Assembly: GCA_963377175.1 (NCBI GenBank)
Contig: CAUJNA010000527.1
Coordinates: 62,001-126,000, forward strand
Direction of reading: 5' to 3'
Length of the DNA: 64,000 nucleotides
Source of the DNA: Effrenium voratum
Taxonomy: Eukaryota; Sar; Dinophyceae; Suessiales; Symbiodiniaceae
Numbering within the stretch: the stretch's first letter is position 1; each line of letters opens with the position of its first letter. Both the position numbers and the translations under genes were made by a program. The notes under the pieces were generated by a model. The model ran no database searches, had not been told where the DNA came from, and saw only the letters and a program-made list of their open reading frames with translations. Of this stretch, positions 1-11,170 are shown piece by piece.

Positions 1-414
1 GTTGTTCCGCACCGAATTTATTTCCTCCGACTGGATATATGACATAAAGTAAGATAAATAAATTGGAGTGGACATAAACCACCGAACCACAAAACCTATA
101 AAACTCGCACAGCCACATCCTTAAAGCAACCCTGAAGCCAATGCTAAACCAGCCGCGCACCTGGCACACAGCATCCCCAAACCAACCAATCCCAACCACA
201 TCCTGGATATCAGCCCTTTGCCGAGCCTAAATTAATCTCAAACAAGCCCACGGCACGCCCTCATTCAGACCTCAGCAAGCCCAACACTCACCCCAAACCA
301 GGCCCGAGCAACTCTGAACTGCCACCAAATCAATGCCAATAGGCAGCCAATTCGTCCGAGCGAGGCCGGTGATGCGGGCAACTGACCCCAACCAAGCTCC
401 CAGAGAATAACGCC

Positions 415-527
415 CATAGGTGTCCTTTTTGGTTGTTTTGCTCGAAAATAGATGGCCCTGGTTTACCTGATGGTTTTTTCTCATCCACCAGGGAAATCCA
501 TCTATTTCCCCTAAAAGGACACCTATG
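415..527 (+). repeat. Introner H1
   Basis: Family H: CATAGGTGTCCTTTTTGGTT, AAAATAGATGGCCCTGG, TTTACCTGGTGGTTTGATCA, CTAAAAGGACACCTATG. Near-perfect terminal inverted repeat. Confidence 0.85.
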
Positions 528-1226
528 ATAACGCCTGCCCCCAACTTGAGAGTGAAGCAAGGGTTCCGAACCAACCTCTTTAGAGATACATGAGGGAGGC
601 CTTATGCTGAGCCGGGGCTAGTAAAAAGCCGCGGCTAGAAAAAAAGGAGAAAAAAAGCTCGCCCGAACAGTAGCCGCGAAGTTTGCTTGCAACATCGCTG
701 GTTTTGCCATCTTCAGAACATACGGTACGAAGTCTTCATTGCAAACCTGAAAGTCTTGTCTCAGAATAAGGATCCTCTTGAATCTTTATGTTCTTTTTGG
801 TTTCGCTTGACACCAACCCCTCAAAAGAGTACCAGCTCCAAACATGGCTAAAAGCTCTTGAGATTTCGATCGGAGTCATGAGCATCAAGAAGTTCTTCCG
901 AGGCGTTCAAAACCACATTGTTCACTTCCAACCCTTCCAAGCATAGATTTCTCTTACCCAGTGGCTGTTTGTGTGCACCAATCTCGCTGAGCTGGGCGAT
1001 GTCACCTGCGATCCTGGCGTCGACATTGGTTCACTGGCTTAGCCTATCTTAGGTGGTGCCAGTTTTCCCTTTGTGTGGCAACTTCCCCACTAAACATGGT
1101 GAACCTCCGAGAAGAGTCTGCCGACTACCAGGATCGCTGAACAGCTGGGCTTTAGGAACCGAGTTCTTGAAGGGCTAAGGATCTCATTTGTTTCGGTGGG
1201 CCACTCGGTGCTGGTTTTTCTTTTAG
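528..1226. other. No gene seen
   Basis: Mixed composition, no repeat family and no convincing frame on either strand. Confidence 0.5.
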
Positions 1227-1338
1227 TAGGTCCCTCAGTAGCGCCCTTCTGCCAACTTGTCTGGGGGAGGGTTCCCCTAAATTCGACGACAGAAAAAAGA
1301 GGGCACCCTTATTCTAACCTCTCTACTGGAGGACCTAG
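1227..1338 (+). repeat. Introner B1
   Basis: Family B: TAGGTCCCCCAGTAGTGCCC at the left, AAAATAGACTACAG in the middle, CTCTACTGGAGGACCTAG at the right. TAAGGATCTCATTTG occurs on both sides (about 1177 and 1346), a direct repeat outside the element. Confidence 0.85.
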
Positions 1339-1675
1339 AAGGGGTAAGGATCTCATTTGCGTGTTTTATCTCTCTATATATATAATATATATACATATTT
1401 GTTTGAGGGGGGCCCACTAAGGCGGTATTCGCCTCGGCCCCAAAGGGGCCAAGGGCGCTCAGATCTCTTCTCCAAAGAGAATCTTCGCTTTTCCCCTCCC
1501 CCAACCCCGACCAAAATTTTGCCGGCCCGCCCCCCCACCCATGTCGGCTGGCCCAAAATCCTGTCCGGCGGGCCTTGAAATTTTCGGGGTTCGTCGGCGT
1601 CCAGCTCCATGGGTCCATTTTTGTCGAAAATCACTAAACAAATGCTTTTTTGTCCTGAAAAGCATGACCTCCTTG

Positions 1676-3450
1676 TCTGACGTGTCTGAGACTGGGCTCA
1701 GGCCCAGCCCAACCAGCAACCCGCCTGCTGGCCAGGCCCAGCCCACCCAGCCTCAGGCCCAAGCTTGTCTGAAACAGGCCTAGCCCAAGCGCGGCCCCAA
1801 GTCATCCAGCAAGCCCAGCCCAGCCTGCCCAGCCCAGGCCCCGGCGCATCTCAGGGCATGCCAGCCACTAGGCCGGCCCCCAGCTCCCAGCCAAGGTCAG
1901 GTTTGTCTAACGTCTGAGACTGGCCTCAGGCCATCAGGCCAACGACCAGTCTCACGTGTCTGAAACTGGTCTCAAGCTATGCCGGTACTAGGCCTGTCTG
2001 ACGTGCCCCAGCCCCTCAGTCCGGCTGCCCAAGCAACTCAGCCCAGGCTGGCCAGGCCTTGACGCGTCTGGCCCCAAGTCATCCAGCAGGCCCAGCCCCT
2101 TCGGCGCAGTCTGAGACTGGTCTCAAAGTATGCCAGCCTGAGACTAGCCTCAGGCCCAGTCCCTCAGCCCGCCTGCTGGCGTGTCTTACGTGTCGAAAGC
2201 TCGCGCCCGAAACCGTCTGCAACAACGCGCCGCGGCCGGCTAACCCCCGCGGCCGGCTAACCTCACACCTCCTAACCCGCCTCCCCCTCAAATTAATTAG
2301 GCGCGGCGAGGCGCGGCGGACCGCCCAGACCCCTCGGAAGCCCTCGGAATCGATCAGTCCCCTCCAAGCGCCTTGGGTTCCTTCAAGGCCACGCCCCTCA
2401 GGTTCCTCATGACGCCCGTCAGGTTCCTCCAGACTCCTCAGGAACCTACAAGATCTGGGTCAGGCCCATCCCAGCCAGCAACTCGCCACCCAGCCTCAGG
2501 CCCAAGTGTGTATGAAACAGGCCTTGCCCATCCAGCAACCCGCCCAAGCACAGCTCAGCCCAGCCCTCGTGGCTGAGACTAGCTTCAAACCCAGCCCAAA
2601 GCCTGCCCAGCCCAGGCCCCGGCGCATCTCAGGGCATGCCAGCCACTACCGGCCCCCAGCTCCCAGCCCACCAGCAGGCTCAGCCCAGCATGCCAAGGTC
2701 AGGTTTGTCTAACGTGTTTGAGACTGGCCTCAGGCCAACGACCAGTCTCACGTGTCTGAGACTGGTCTCAGCCAGCTACTCAGCAGCCCAGGCTGACCAG
2801 GCCCTTCGGCGCAGTCTGAGACTGGTCTCAAGGTATGCCAGCCTCAGACTAGCCTCAGGCCCTCAGCCCGCCTGCTGGCGTGTCTTACGTGTCTGCGCCT
2901 GGCCTCAGGCCCAGCCCAGCCAGCAACTCGCTACCCAGCCTCAGCCCATCCAGCGACCCGCCCAAGCACAGCTCAGCCCAGCCCGCCCAGCCGAAGTTCC
3001 AGGCACAACCAACAGCGTAGTCCGGCTGCCCAGCAGCCAGCAACCCACCCATGGCTTCGCAGCCTCGTGGCTGAGACTAGCTTCAGGCCCAGCCCAACCA
3101 GCAACCCGCCTAAGCCAACCCCAAGCCCACCCTGTTTGAGACTCGCAGGCCTCAGCCTATCTAGCGCCGAGACTGGGCTCAACTAGCGTCTAGCCCAGCC
3201 CAGTCCGCCTGCTGGCCAGGCCTGTCTGACGTGTCTGAAACTGGCCTCAGGCCCAGCCCAGCCATAGCCCAGCCCCCTCAGTGCGGCTGCCCAGCCCGCC
3301 GTAAACTAGCTTCAGGCCCAGCTCAACCAACAACCCACGCAAGCAAGGTCCAGCCAAGCTGCCCGAGACTAGCTTCAGGCCCAGCGCAGGCTTATCTGAT
3401 GTGTCTGAGACTAGCCTGTGGCCCAGCCCAACCAGGCGAGGCCGGCTTGT
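1676..3450. repeat. Degenerate GC-rich minisatellite
   Basis: About 1.8 kb of imperfect repeats built from TCTGAGACTGGCCTCAGGCC, CAGCCCAGCCAGCAAC and GCCTGCTGGCCAGGCC. Larger blocks repeat in order (about 1850-1980 against 2620-2750; 2090-2180 against 2800-2890). The many open frames over it are repeat artefacts. Confidence 0.85.
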
Positions 3451-3566
3451 CTGACTTGTCTGGAGCCAGCTTCAGGTATTCGGACCTTCCCAACACTGGA
3501 TTTCGGTGTTCCTGACCCTTCCCTCAAACTAGGCTGGGCCGAGGCGGGCAACGCGAAGCGTTTACA

Positions 3567-3567
<1 letters not shown>

Positions 3568-3608
<41 letters not shown>
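3568..3608. repeat. (ATT)n microsatellite
   Basis: About 13 uninterrupted ATT units. Confidence 0.95.
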
Positions 3609-3782
3609 TTGTCTTTTGGATTTCCTTGAACCACTTACAGATGGGCCATGTCCCATGGGAGGGTTTTGGGACCACAAGGTGCCTACGCCTGGTGCGCCTG
3701 CGCGCTCCCGAAAGGTGGGCCAGGCGGGGTTTCTTGAAACGAACCTTGTCGGCGCCAACTCTTTGGGTGACCTGAGCCACTT

Positions 3783-3916
3783 GCTCAAAACCTGGGTAGA
3801 TGAAGCTTAGTAAGGGAAAGACTCAGCCGGAAATAGTGGCGGGAATCCGCCTTTCTAATTCTTTACATGGTTCTGGGTTCACCCATTTTTGTACCAGGTT
3901 GTGATTGTGACTCACC
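3783..3916 (+). repeat. Introner Q1
   Basis: Family Q: CACAATCAAAACCCGGGTAG, ATGAAGG, CAGCCGTAAATAG, GCGGGAATCCGCC, CATGGTTCTGGG, TTTTGATTGTGACTCAC. Confidence 0.75.
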
Positions 3917-3958
3917 TGTGGATGCATATGTGTTTTGGTTGATGTGGTTGTAAAATAG

Positions 3959-4021
3959 AGGGCCCTGGTGGTTCAATCAACTTCCAGGTCCTTTTCTTTC
4001 TTCCCGAAAAGGACGCCTATG
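3959..4021 (+). repeat. Introner H2, right part only
   Basis: Begins at GAGGGCCCTGGTGG and ends AAAAGGACGCCTATG. Confidence 0.65.
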
Positions 4022-5014
4022 GGTCAGCCACCAGGTGCTCCTCCGAGTGGGCCATGGGACTGGACTCTTCGGGCTTTTGAACTGGAAGCGCTGCCGAACA
4101 ATTCGGCGGAAAGTTTGACGTTGGCCTCCCAAGGCGAGAACTCCGTGTGCGAAGGCAGCTTGACATGGAATTTTCTGGGCTGAACTGAGTTCTTCTTGGT
4201 GTAGAGGGGCGTTTAAGCCAGCACCGAGCCTCAACCTTTTCGCTTGAACTCGCTGGACCTTTGCAAAGGTTCTGACAAGAGCATACCACATCACTGTGCA
4301 AAGGCAGATGCATCGGGGTTGGTCGGGGAAACCCGACTTGGCCTCCAGGGCGCCTTTTGCGAGGCAAGACACTTTCGCAATGGAAGTTTAGCCATCCCTT
4401 CAAAGTACCTCTTCAACAAAACGACACTAGACAAAGCCAAGGAATCCCAGCGCCGGACGCAAGCCCCATTTTTCCTGTCAGGTCATGGGCAGCGCAAGCA
4501 GAGAGAAAAAACATCTCCCCAGTCTGTTGGTGCTTCTTCTCCTCCTTTTCGGAGGGGATGTCTCCTTGATTTGTTTTGACCAAGAAGCGGAGGGCGTTTG
4601 TCTCCCATGGACTTGGCGACTTCTTTAGGACTCTTCGCCCGTTAGCTGCGCGTGGGTTTTTTGCGCATCTCAGCGCGGTGGGGTCTGTGTCCGTTCGCCA
4701 GATCTCGGAGTCAGAGGAGGCGCCTTTGCCCCAGCACGTGGATGTCGCAGAGGCTGGGAATCGGACTCCGGGCACCCCGGAGTTGGATGTTTCAAGACCC
4801 GACGGCTTGAGGGTCCTGAATTCCACAGGAGTTGCTGGTGTTGTGGTTGAAGCCCGCAAAAAGCTCGCTGTTGCTCTTTTGGTCTTTCTACCCTCAAACA
4901 AAGACAGACCCGGTGGTTTGATAAGGGAAAAAAAGGCCGTCACGGTTGGTAATTTTTGCCAAGAGACATTATTTCGACCTTGCGAGACAATTTCCCGCTG
5001 AAGGTGTCAATCAA
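4022..5014. other. No gene assigned
   Basis: Open frames exist on both strands (for example + 4576-5001 with VLNSTGVAGVVVEARKKLAV), which makes neither persuasive. No splice pattern or family recognised. Confidence 0.4.
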
Positions 5015-5145
5015 ATTTCTAGGGGTACCTTCCCCATTCTTTTCAGCCATCGTTATTTTCAAAAGCCAGCCATTTCCCCAGAGTTTTTGGCGGTTTTCCA
5101 GAAAGAAGGATCCCTGGAAAGAATGGGGAAGCTGCCCCCAGAAAA
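5015..5145 (-). repeat. Introner R1, inverted
   Basis: Family R: CTAGGGGTACCTTCC, ATTCTTTCCAGGGATCC, TTTTGAAAAGAACGATGG, GAATGGGGAATCAACCCCTA. Reverse copy. Confidence 0.75.
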
Positions 5146-5227
5146 ATGATACTTTCCTCGGAAACCGCCAACTTCTAAAATGCTGCACTTCAGCGGCTGT
5201 GCCTGCAAAGCTCGTGATTCTGCTTAC

Positions 5228-5343
5228 CTTCCATTTGCTTAAGAATATGTTTTTTTTTTGTTTTTCCCTGGTTGGTTTTAACAGGAATTGATCACTACTG
5301 GAAATAGTTTTACTTGTTCCCAGGGGTCTTAACCAAATGGAAG
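5228..5343 (+). repeat. Introner A1
   Basis: Family A: ends CTTCCATTTGCTTAAG and its complement, centre TTAAAGGGAATCTATCACTA, a T-rich stretch, then CAGGGG. About 95-125 bp with near-perfect terminal inverted repeats. Confidence 0.85.
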
Positions 5344-5729
5344 TTACAGCTTGGCAACAGTTTTTGTTGCTGGGTGCCAGTGCTGACATACAGAGAAGGC
5401 AAACAGCAAGGGCTTAAGCTTTAATGTTGACCCAGGATGAATGAACCCGTCCCAGTATTAGGGAGCTGTTCCCTCCAAAGGTGGTCTGAATCTCCCACTA
5501 AAAGGAAGTGGACACCCCCCCCAATCAAAATCAACCAGGGGCTCCTCTTAATCCGGGGTGAAAACTTTGCACCGCCACCTCGTGCTTTGGGACCTCAAGG
5601 AGAGGCGCTGACAACCTTCACTAGGTCCAGTTTTGCAAAAACACAGCGGACACTGGAACACATTGGCCATCGATCCCAGTGCCCGAGTATTGTTAACTTG
5701 GTTTCACTGCCATTTGCAACATCCTCAAC

Positions 5730-5848
5730 TAGGTCCTCAAGTAGAGAGGTTAGAATAAGGGTACCAACTGCTTTTTTTTTTTGTAGTCTATTTTAGTGGG
5801 GGAACCCTCCCCCAAAAAAGAGTAAAAGGGCACTACTGGGGGAACTAG
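5730..5848 (-). repeat. Introner B2, inverted
   Basis: Reverse copy, left end TAGGTCCTCAAGTAGAGAGG. Confidence 0.8.
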
Positions 5849-6225
5849 TTCAGATTCCCAGGACATGTTTTAACCTGTTTTTTTGTTTCCCGAATTTGCC
5901 AGTGATTTGGCTCTCTCTTTTCGAGGCTACCCTTTTTCGAGTTGCATTAAAAGGGAATTCCAAAAGACATTGGTTCCCCTCTTTCAGCATATGCCACGCA
6001 ATGTGGGCCATCATTTGGGCAACAGCTTAGGTGCATAATTGTCCGAAGAAAAGGATATGAGGAGCCTGAGGTTTGTTGCGTTGTGACCTCATGAGGGGCC
6101 TTGGGCATTCTATGAGGCTGAATGTTTGTACCGTGTTGTCAAAGTGCAGACACCTGAAACGGAAAAGCTTAGCAGGTATGTACTTTCAGGTGATTATTGT
6201 TCCTTTCTTTTTGTATTCCTTGCTT

Positions 6226-6300
6226 CTGTCTTTATTTCTTTCTTTCTTTCTTTCTTTTTTTCTTTCATTATTTCTGTCTGTCTTTGTTTCCGGTTAAGTT
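6226..6300. repeat. TTTC-rich microsatellite
   Basis: Pyrimidine tract of TTTC and TTTCTG units. Confidence 0.85.
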
Positions 6301-6464
6301 AGTTTTAATATTGGCCCCTGTTATTAAAGTAAGTGCCGCTAACATCCAACATCCGATTGGTCTATCGGTTGCGCCGCTGGCTGTTGTGGCTTGTCCGGGC
6401 TTGGGCAGATAGCCTGGCCGCCGGCACAAGTAAGGGGCGCCTCGCCAAGATCTACTGTCATCTG

Positions 6465-6587
6465 CTTCCATTTGTTTAAGATTGGTTTTTTTTCCATTTT
6501 CCCCTGTTGGCTTTAAAAGGAATCGATCACTACTGGATTTGTTTTTTATTTATTTATTTTTTTTCAGGGGGCTTAAGCAAATGGAGG
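6465..6587 (+). repeat. Introner A2
   Basis: Both termini present; long T run before CAGGGG. Confidence 0.85.
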
Positions 6588-6624
6588 TTTGGGGGCAATG
6601 AACATTCACTGTGACCTCACCCAA

Positions 6625-6706
6625 TATATATATATATATATGACAGACAAGATCATGGGGGCTGATCACACATATGTATACATATATATATATATATATA
6701 TATATT
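6625..6706. repeat. Two (TA)n tracts
   Basis: TA runs at about 6625-6642 and 6676-6705, separated by unique sequence. Confidence 0.85.
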
Positions 6707-7088
6707 GCAACGACTAATTACTAGAGGTGACTTAGCCCAGCAGAGCCCAAACTGGTCAAGTGGTAGGGCTTGGTCAGCTTCATACAAAATAATATATAAA
6801 TCCGTGTGTGATCCTAGCCAAGCACGCCATGTCATAGCTCTCTCCAAATGATGTCGGTTTGGAAGGCGAGAGGATTGGAAGGATCTCAATGAAGCCCCTG
6901 GTCCAAGTTCCATGATTGTCGGAGAAGGGTACACGTGGGGCAAACAACTAGTTGCCCCTTTACCTACCTGGAGTCTGTTTGGGGGTGTTTTTCGGGACTA
7001 CCTTTTTGGGTTGGTTCGCAGGGAAGCCAAAGGGTTCTTCCACCTTTCTTCTTTTGAGGGGGTCTGCAATTTGAATACACACCCATCT

Positions 7089-7175
7089 GCTCTGGATGGA
7101 CGAAATCCTGCACCACTTGGAAACCATGATGAACTATTGTTTGTTGGTATTTACAGGTGGATTTTGTCCATCCAC
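7089..7175 (+). repeat. Introner G1, shortened
   Basis: Family G: TACTGTGGATGGACGAAATC, CTGCACCAC, TTTGTTGGTATTTACAGG, GGATTTTGTCCATCCACAGT and A. Confidence 0.8.
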
Positions 7176-7317
7176 TTACCTCAGTCCACCGGCTGCATTT
7201 TGCCCAACCGCGAGGTTCTGGGCATGCCGCAGCCCCGTTCCTTCGTTCCGGGTGGATTTCGGGCGTCCTGTTTTTTTTCTCCAAGATGGTCGGGTTTCAG
7301 GCAACGCTTAATGGGTG

Positions 7318-7444
7318 GTTGTTGTTGGGAAACAGTTTTTTTTTTTTTTTACATTTCTGCTTATGGTGGTTTAGTGGTTGAAATCCAAATCCACTGAGCT
7401 GCTACAGTTTTTCAATTTTTGCTCCCCTTCCAACGTCCACCAAG
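7318..7444 (+). repeat. Introner C1
   Basis: Family C: GGTTGTTGTTGGGAAACA at the left, TATTGTGGTTTAGTGG inside, CTCCCCTTCCAACGTCAACC and AAG at the right. Confidence 0.85.
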
Positions 7445-8207
7445 AGTTGGTGGTTTGCATTGGTGGTTTGCATTCTGAAGCAACTGCGCACCCCCGAAGT
7501 TGTAAAAAATCCGAACCAAACCGCCAATTGGGAAGCTGCCTGGCGGTTTGGAGCTTCCTCTCCGATATCGACAAAAAGGTCATCCCGAAACCACCAAGAC
7601 CAATCAACGCGTAGGGGTAGACATGGGTGTTTCTCGACATCGTGGTTCGCTACAACAATTGGTTCCGGTTGGCGCCTCTCTGCCAACAGGGGTTCACCAT
7701 GTTGAGCAAATCCACAATGTTCGCAGAAAACAACAAAGCCACGTCTGATGGGAAATCAACGTCTTGAACGGTGGGATTTGGATTCCTCGTGTGGGGCAAC
7801 CCATTTCATTTGGTGGGTTGCCCCTTGAGACGACGGATTCCGAGTCCCAACCCCTTGCTGGGGGCCATGCTGGCCGGGAAATGCGTGGAGACCCAGTAGC
7901 TTTGGCCTGGCATATGGATTACTCAGACCTCCCGTGAAGCCCTTGCTTCCCGCTTTGCTTTTGTTCTGGCGAAAGGTCTGCCGACAAAGAGTGAAGAGGT
8001 CAGCGAAATGGATTTTACTCAGGTGTTTCTCATTGTTTCTCTACGAAAATGACGAAATGGTTGGTTTCTCTAAGGGTTTCCCCTTAAACGCAAACTACGA
8101 GAGGCTTCATGCTGCAGCAACTCCCACATCTGCCGTTATGGGCTTCGAGCTCACCTGTACGTTTGGCCTTCCATGCGAACAACCGAACCTCGCTGTGTGA
8201 GATGAAG

Positions 8208-8440
8208 CCGGCCCGTGCAAACTCTTCTCGAGAATGGTTGCGCGTCTCACAAGGGGGTCAGACTGACTTCCATTTGTTTAAGAATATGTGTTATTTTCCG
8301 GGAATCTATCACTACTGGAGATATTTGTTTATTTTGTTCCAGGGGGCTGAAGCAAATGGAAGCTGAAGTTTCAAAAGGTAGCTCGCCACTTGGCCTTTTT
8401 GAAAGACGTGCGTGGACTCGCTTTCGTGTGTGCGTCGAGG
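8208..8440 (+). CDS. Unrecognised coding-like pair of segments around introner A3
   Basis: Upstream frame MKPARANSSREWLRVSQGG runs to 8264. Removing 8265-8362 (GA donor, AG acceptor, the A3 element) joins it in frame to [20 protein letters not shown]. Caution: the 45 nt after A3 recur after A5 inside a PPR intron, so this may be repeat rather than gene. Confidence 0.25.
8265..8362 (+). repeat. Introner A3
   Basis: Full copy beginning GACTTCC and ending GGAAG. Its excision joins two open frames. Confidence 0.8.
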
Positions 8441-8839
8441 GGGTGATTTTCCATTGTTTTCAGCCATTGTCCACGTCACAAACCAGCTGTTTCCCCTTGG
8501 TTGCTTTCACAGTTTCCTGAAAAGAAGGATCCCTGGAAATCACAGAAGCAGCTGTTTCCCCCTAATTGTTTCAGGGCTCCTGAAAAGATACATGTTGCCC
8601 ATTTGAAACATGTTGCTTTTTCCACCAAAATAAAGTTGGAAGCCACCATTTACAAGTTGCAATGTTCAGGTGTTTTTCATGCATCCGGATCCCTGTGTTT
8701 TTTTCATGGAAAAGAATGGACCTGGAGGCTTGGAGTTCAGACACCGGTTTTCTCTCTCTCGGCGGTTTTTTGCGACAACCGCGCGGTGCTTCGAACCTTT
8801 CGGAGCCGCCGAGCCGCGTGCCGCGCGCGCGCGGCGCTT

Positions 8840-9001
8840 CGAACCGCGCGCTTGCTTCGGAGAGGCCGGGACCAGCACATCCTGGTGACCAAAGAGCGGC
8901 AGCGGCGCTTCGCGGAGTTTGCCCGGGGCCCCAAAGGCCCAGGACCCCAGCACCGGGGACCCGAAAACCAAAAGTGGCACCCCGGCGGTTTGTTTCCTCC
9001 A
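8840..9001 (+). CDS. Unrecognised GC-rich exon-like segment
   Basis: Frame reads RDQHILVTKERQRRFAEFAR followed by a Pro/Gly-rich stretch, in a GC-rich island unlike its surroundings and ending at introner A4. No family recognised. Confidence 0.3.
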
Positions 9002-9002
9002 G

Positions 9003-9110
9003 CTTCCATTTGCTGCAGAAGACTTGTTTAGTTTCCCTTGTTTGGTTTTAAAGGGAATCTATCACTACTGGATATTTTTGTTTTAGTCAGGGGGCTTTAG
9101 CAAATGGAAG
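9003..9110 (+). repeat. Introner A4
   Basis: Full copy; the left end reads TTTGCTGCAG, one difference from the consensus. Confidence 0.8.
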
Positions 9111-9658
9111 CCAGTTGTTTGCTTCCTTTTTGTTGCCCCTTGAGTTTTTGTTGTTGGAGGGGTTCCTTTCAATTAAGCGGTTTCCCATGAAGACCATCAA
9201 GGGGGGTCACTTTGTTGAACATCCCCATTGGGTGTGTTTTGGTTTGAAGGTCACAGGGAAGCCGCAGCAGGGAATCGTCCATTTTGTGGTCCAACCGTTT
9301 TGAGACGATCCCCATACGTGTTTCTCTGTGTGGGGTTTTCTGTGGACAATTTGCATTTAATTGCCCACAAAAAGCGGGACTCACTTTTTATCTCATGGCC
9401 CTTGCGGGAACCGTGGCTTCTCACAAGTGGCTCGTAAAGCTGGCTCACAAGTCGAGGAAAAAAGTAGCAGGCGAAATCACAAGTCGATTGGGCACCTGCG
9501 AGAGTCTCTTGCCCCTTACGGCTCATGTGGGGTCTGGTTGTGTTTTTGGTTGTGTGTGCTAGGTGCTGACATAGAGTCAAAGTTTCCGGTCGGTCATTTG
9601 AGTCATGTTTATTGGACCTTTGATTTGGGGGGCTGACTTCGAGCGGGGTGATGAGTGA

Positions 9659-9760
9659 TGTGGAAATGCAATAACAACAGCACAAACGAAAGCAACAACG
9701 CCACCGAAGACAAGGGCAGCGGACAACAAACACATTTCAAAGCAAGAGCAGCAACACTCG
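9659..9760 (+). CDS. Unknown gene 1, segment before introner C2
   Basis: Open frame rich in Thr, Lys and Gln, ending ISKQEQQHS. It stops exactly where C2 begins with GTTGTTG, and joins in phase 0 to the segment at 9870. Product unknown. Confidence 0.35.
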
Positions 9761-9869
9761 GTTGTTGTTGGGACACATTTTAAACATTTTTGCTTGTTGT
9801 GGTTTAGTGGGAAATCCCCACGTGGCAGCTGAAATTTAATTTGTTGCTCCCCTTTCAACGTCAACCAAG
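9761..9869 (+). repeat. Introner C2, fits as a whole intron
   Basis: GT...AG ends at the element termini; excision joins two open frames in phase 0. Confidence 0.8.
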
Positions 9870-9995
9870 CACAAGACGCACCGCAGCAGCAACAGGTCTG
9901 TCGGGAAGCCCGAAGCGCGCCAGGTCCTTTCCAACTGCTCCGGCAACTCGCAGGGCCCCGAGATCGCATGGGGTCGCTTGGGCAGGGCTGGGGTT
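9870..9995 (+). CDS. Unknown gene 1, segment after introner C2
   Basis: Frame HKTHRSSNRSVGKPEARQVL continues to TAA at 9996; the true exon probably ends earlier at a GA or GC donor. No known domain seen. Confidence 0.35.
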
Positions 9996-10016
9996 TAAAA
10001 AAAAACAACGAGCAAG

Positions 10017-10073
10017 GCGTGGCAATGCTTCTGCGACCAAAGAAGCCATACAGGAATCCCGTGGTACAGAAAG
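10017..10073 (+). CDS. Unknown gene 1, segment before introner D1
   Basis: Frame GNASATKEAIQESRGTE plus AG of an Arg codon, ending at GAAAG directly before the GC donor of D1. Confidence 0.4.
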
Positions 10074-10185
10074 GCTTTGGTGCCTTTTGCTTGGCTGTTA
10101 GGACTTTAACTTTTTGCCAACTAATGGGTTTTCCACTAAACCACTAAAAGTTAAACTTTTAGCAGGGGAGCAGAAAGCAACCGAG
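10074..10185 (+). repeat. Introner D1, fits as a whole intron
   Basis: Family D: GCTTTGGTGCCTTTTGC, TTAGGACTTTAACTTTTTGC, centre TCCACTAAACCACTAAAAG, end GGGGAGCAGAAAGCAACCGA and G. Here GC and AG sit at the element ends and the flanking frames join. Confidence 0.85.
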
Positions 10186-10276
10186 AAGGGTTGTTCCCAC
10201 AAGGATGTTTGAGGGTCTGACTGCTCTGGATGTCTACAATGGGGGATGCCTTGAAAGGCGCCCGTTCTGTCGAGCG
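10186..10276 (+). CDS. Unknown gene 1, segment after introner D1
   Basis: Joins in phase to give RVVPTRMFEGLTALDVYNGG then CLERRPFCRA. It looks like real protein sequence but matches no family I know. A GT follows at 10277. Confidence 0.42.
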
Positions 10277-10436
10277 GTTTGAAAGGGAAGTACAAAACGA
10301 AGACGGGCCTTTCGGGGGTCTTCAACTGTAGCAACACACCCAGAGCCATGGGCAAGCCTCAGGTCCATTTGGGGTGCGCCCCTCGAGCCAGGGTTTGGTG
10401 ATTTGGGGGTGGTTGCCTCGACTTGAAGATTCTGAG

Positions 10437-10566
10437 GAATCCAGTTCCTGGACAGATTTCGTCCGGCAGACATTGCAAACCGTGATGGAGTTGTGTGGAA
10501 TCAGCGCCGATACTCATAGATTCCTTCTGGAGCACAGCCAATTTTACGATCGATGTGTGTGTTTCC
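10437..10566 (+). CDS. Unknown gene 1, further coding-like segment
   Basis: After CTGAG the frame reads ESSSWTDFVRQTLQTVMELC then GISADTHRFLLEHSQFYDRC. Amphipathic, no recognised domain. Borders uncertain. Confidence 0.35.
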
Positions 10567-10688
10567 GCAACGCGCCAAATTCTGGTTGGCTTCTTTGAAA
10601 CCGGCCTGGCCCATGGCCATGTACTTTGGTTTGCCCTCGAGGGGCCCTTCATACCTCTTGAGTACGTTGAGCTTTGAGCCCTTTTCAT

Positions 10689-10781
10689 GGTTGTTGGGAA
10701 ACATCTTACATTTTTGCTTATTGTGGTTTAGTGGGAAATGCTAAAATTGGATTTTTTGCTCCCCTTCCAACGTCAATCAAG
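10689..10781 (+). repeat. Introner C3
   Basis: Short full copy; no unambiguous frame join found across it. Confidence 0.8.
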
Positions 10782-11041
10782 AGTTTGGCCCTCAAGTACA
10801 TCCTCTTAAGTTAATGAGGTACCAGACCTTCTGGCGGCACTCGTCTTGGCGCTGCGAACGCGATCAGGTTTTCCATGTCGGACTGCAACGTGGGCCCAGA
10901 GTGCGCCAAGGCTAAGCGGGTCGTCCAGCCATACCCAGATGCGTGTGCGTATATATGTATGTGTGCTGTTTTTTTTTCAATCCGAGATCAACCCTTCTTG
11001 GAGCTTCCCTACTTGGAGGCAAAAACAAAAGTAAGACATGA

Positions 11042-11170
11042 GGCACGTATCTGGCGCCGCCGCATGGAGCGGTTGCTGGAGGTTCTGGAAGTTCTGAGGG
11101 TGGTTAGGGCTTTGGAGGCTGCTATGAAGCTGATGGCTTTGGTTCCTATGAGTTTTTTGAAGAATCACTT
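11042..11170 (+). CDS. Unknown gene 1, segment before introner E1
   Basis: Frame IWRRRMERLLEVLEVLRVVR then ALEAAMKLMALVPMSFLKNH, a leucine-rich probable helix. It ends TT directly before the GA donor of E1. Confidence 0.38.

Noticed and set aside
2059..3515. Several 60-170 codon frames
   Set aside because: They follow the minisatellite and exist on both strands.
4576..5001. 141-codon + frame and 176-codon - frame
   Set aside because: Mutually overlapping on both strands, without domain or splice support.
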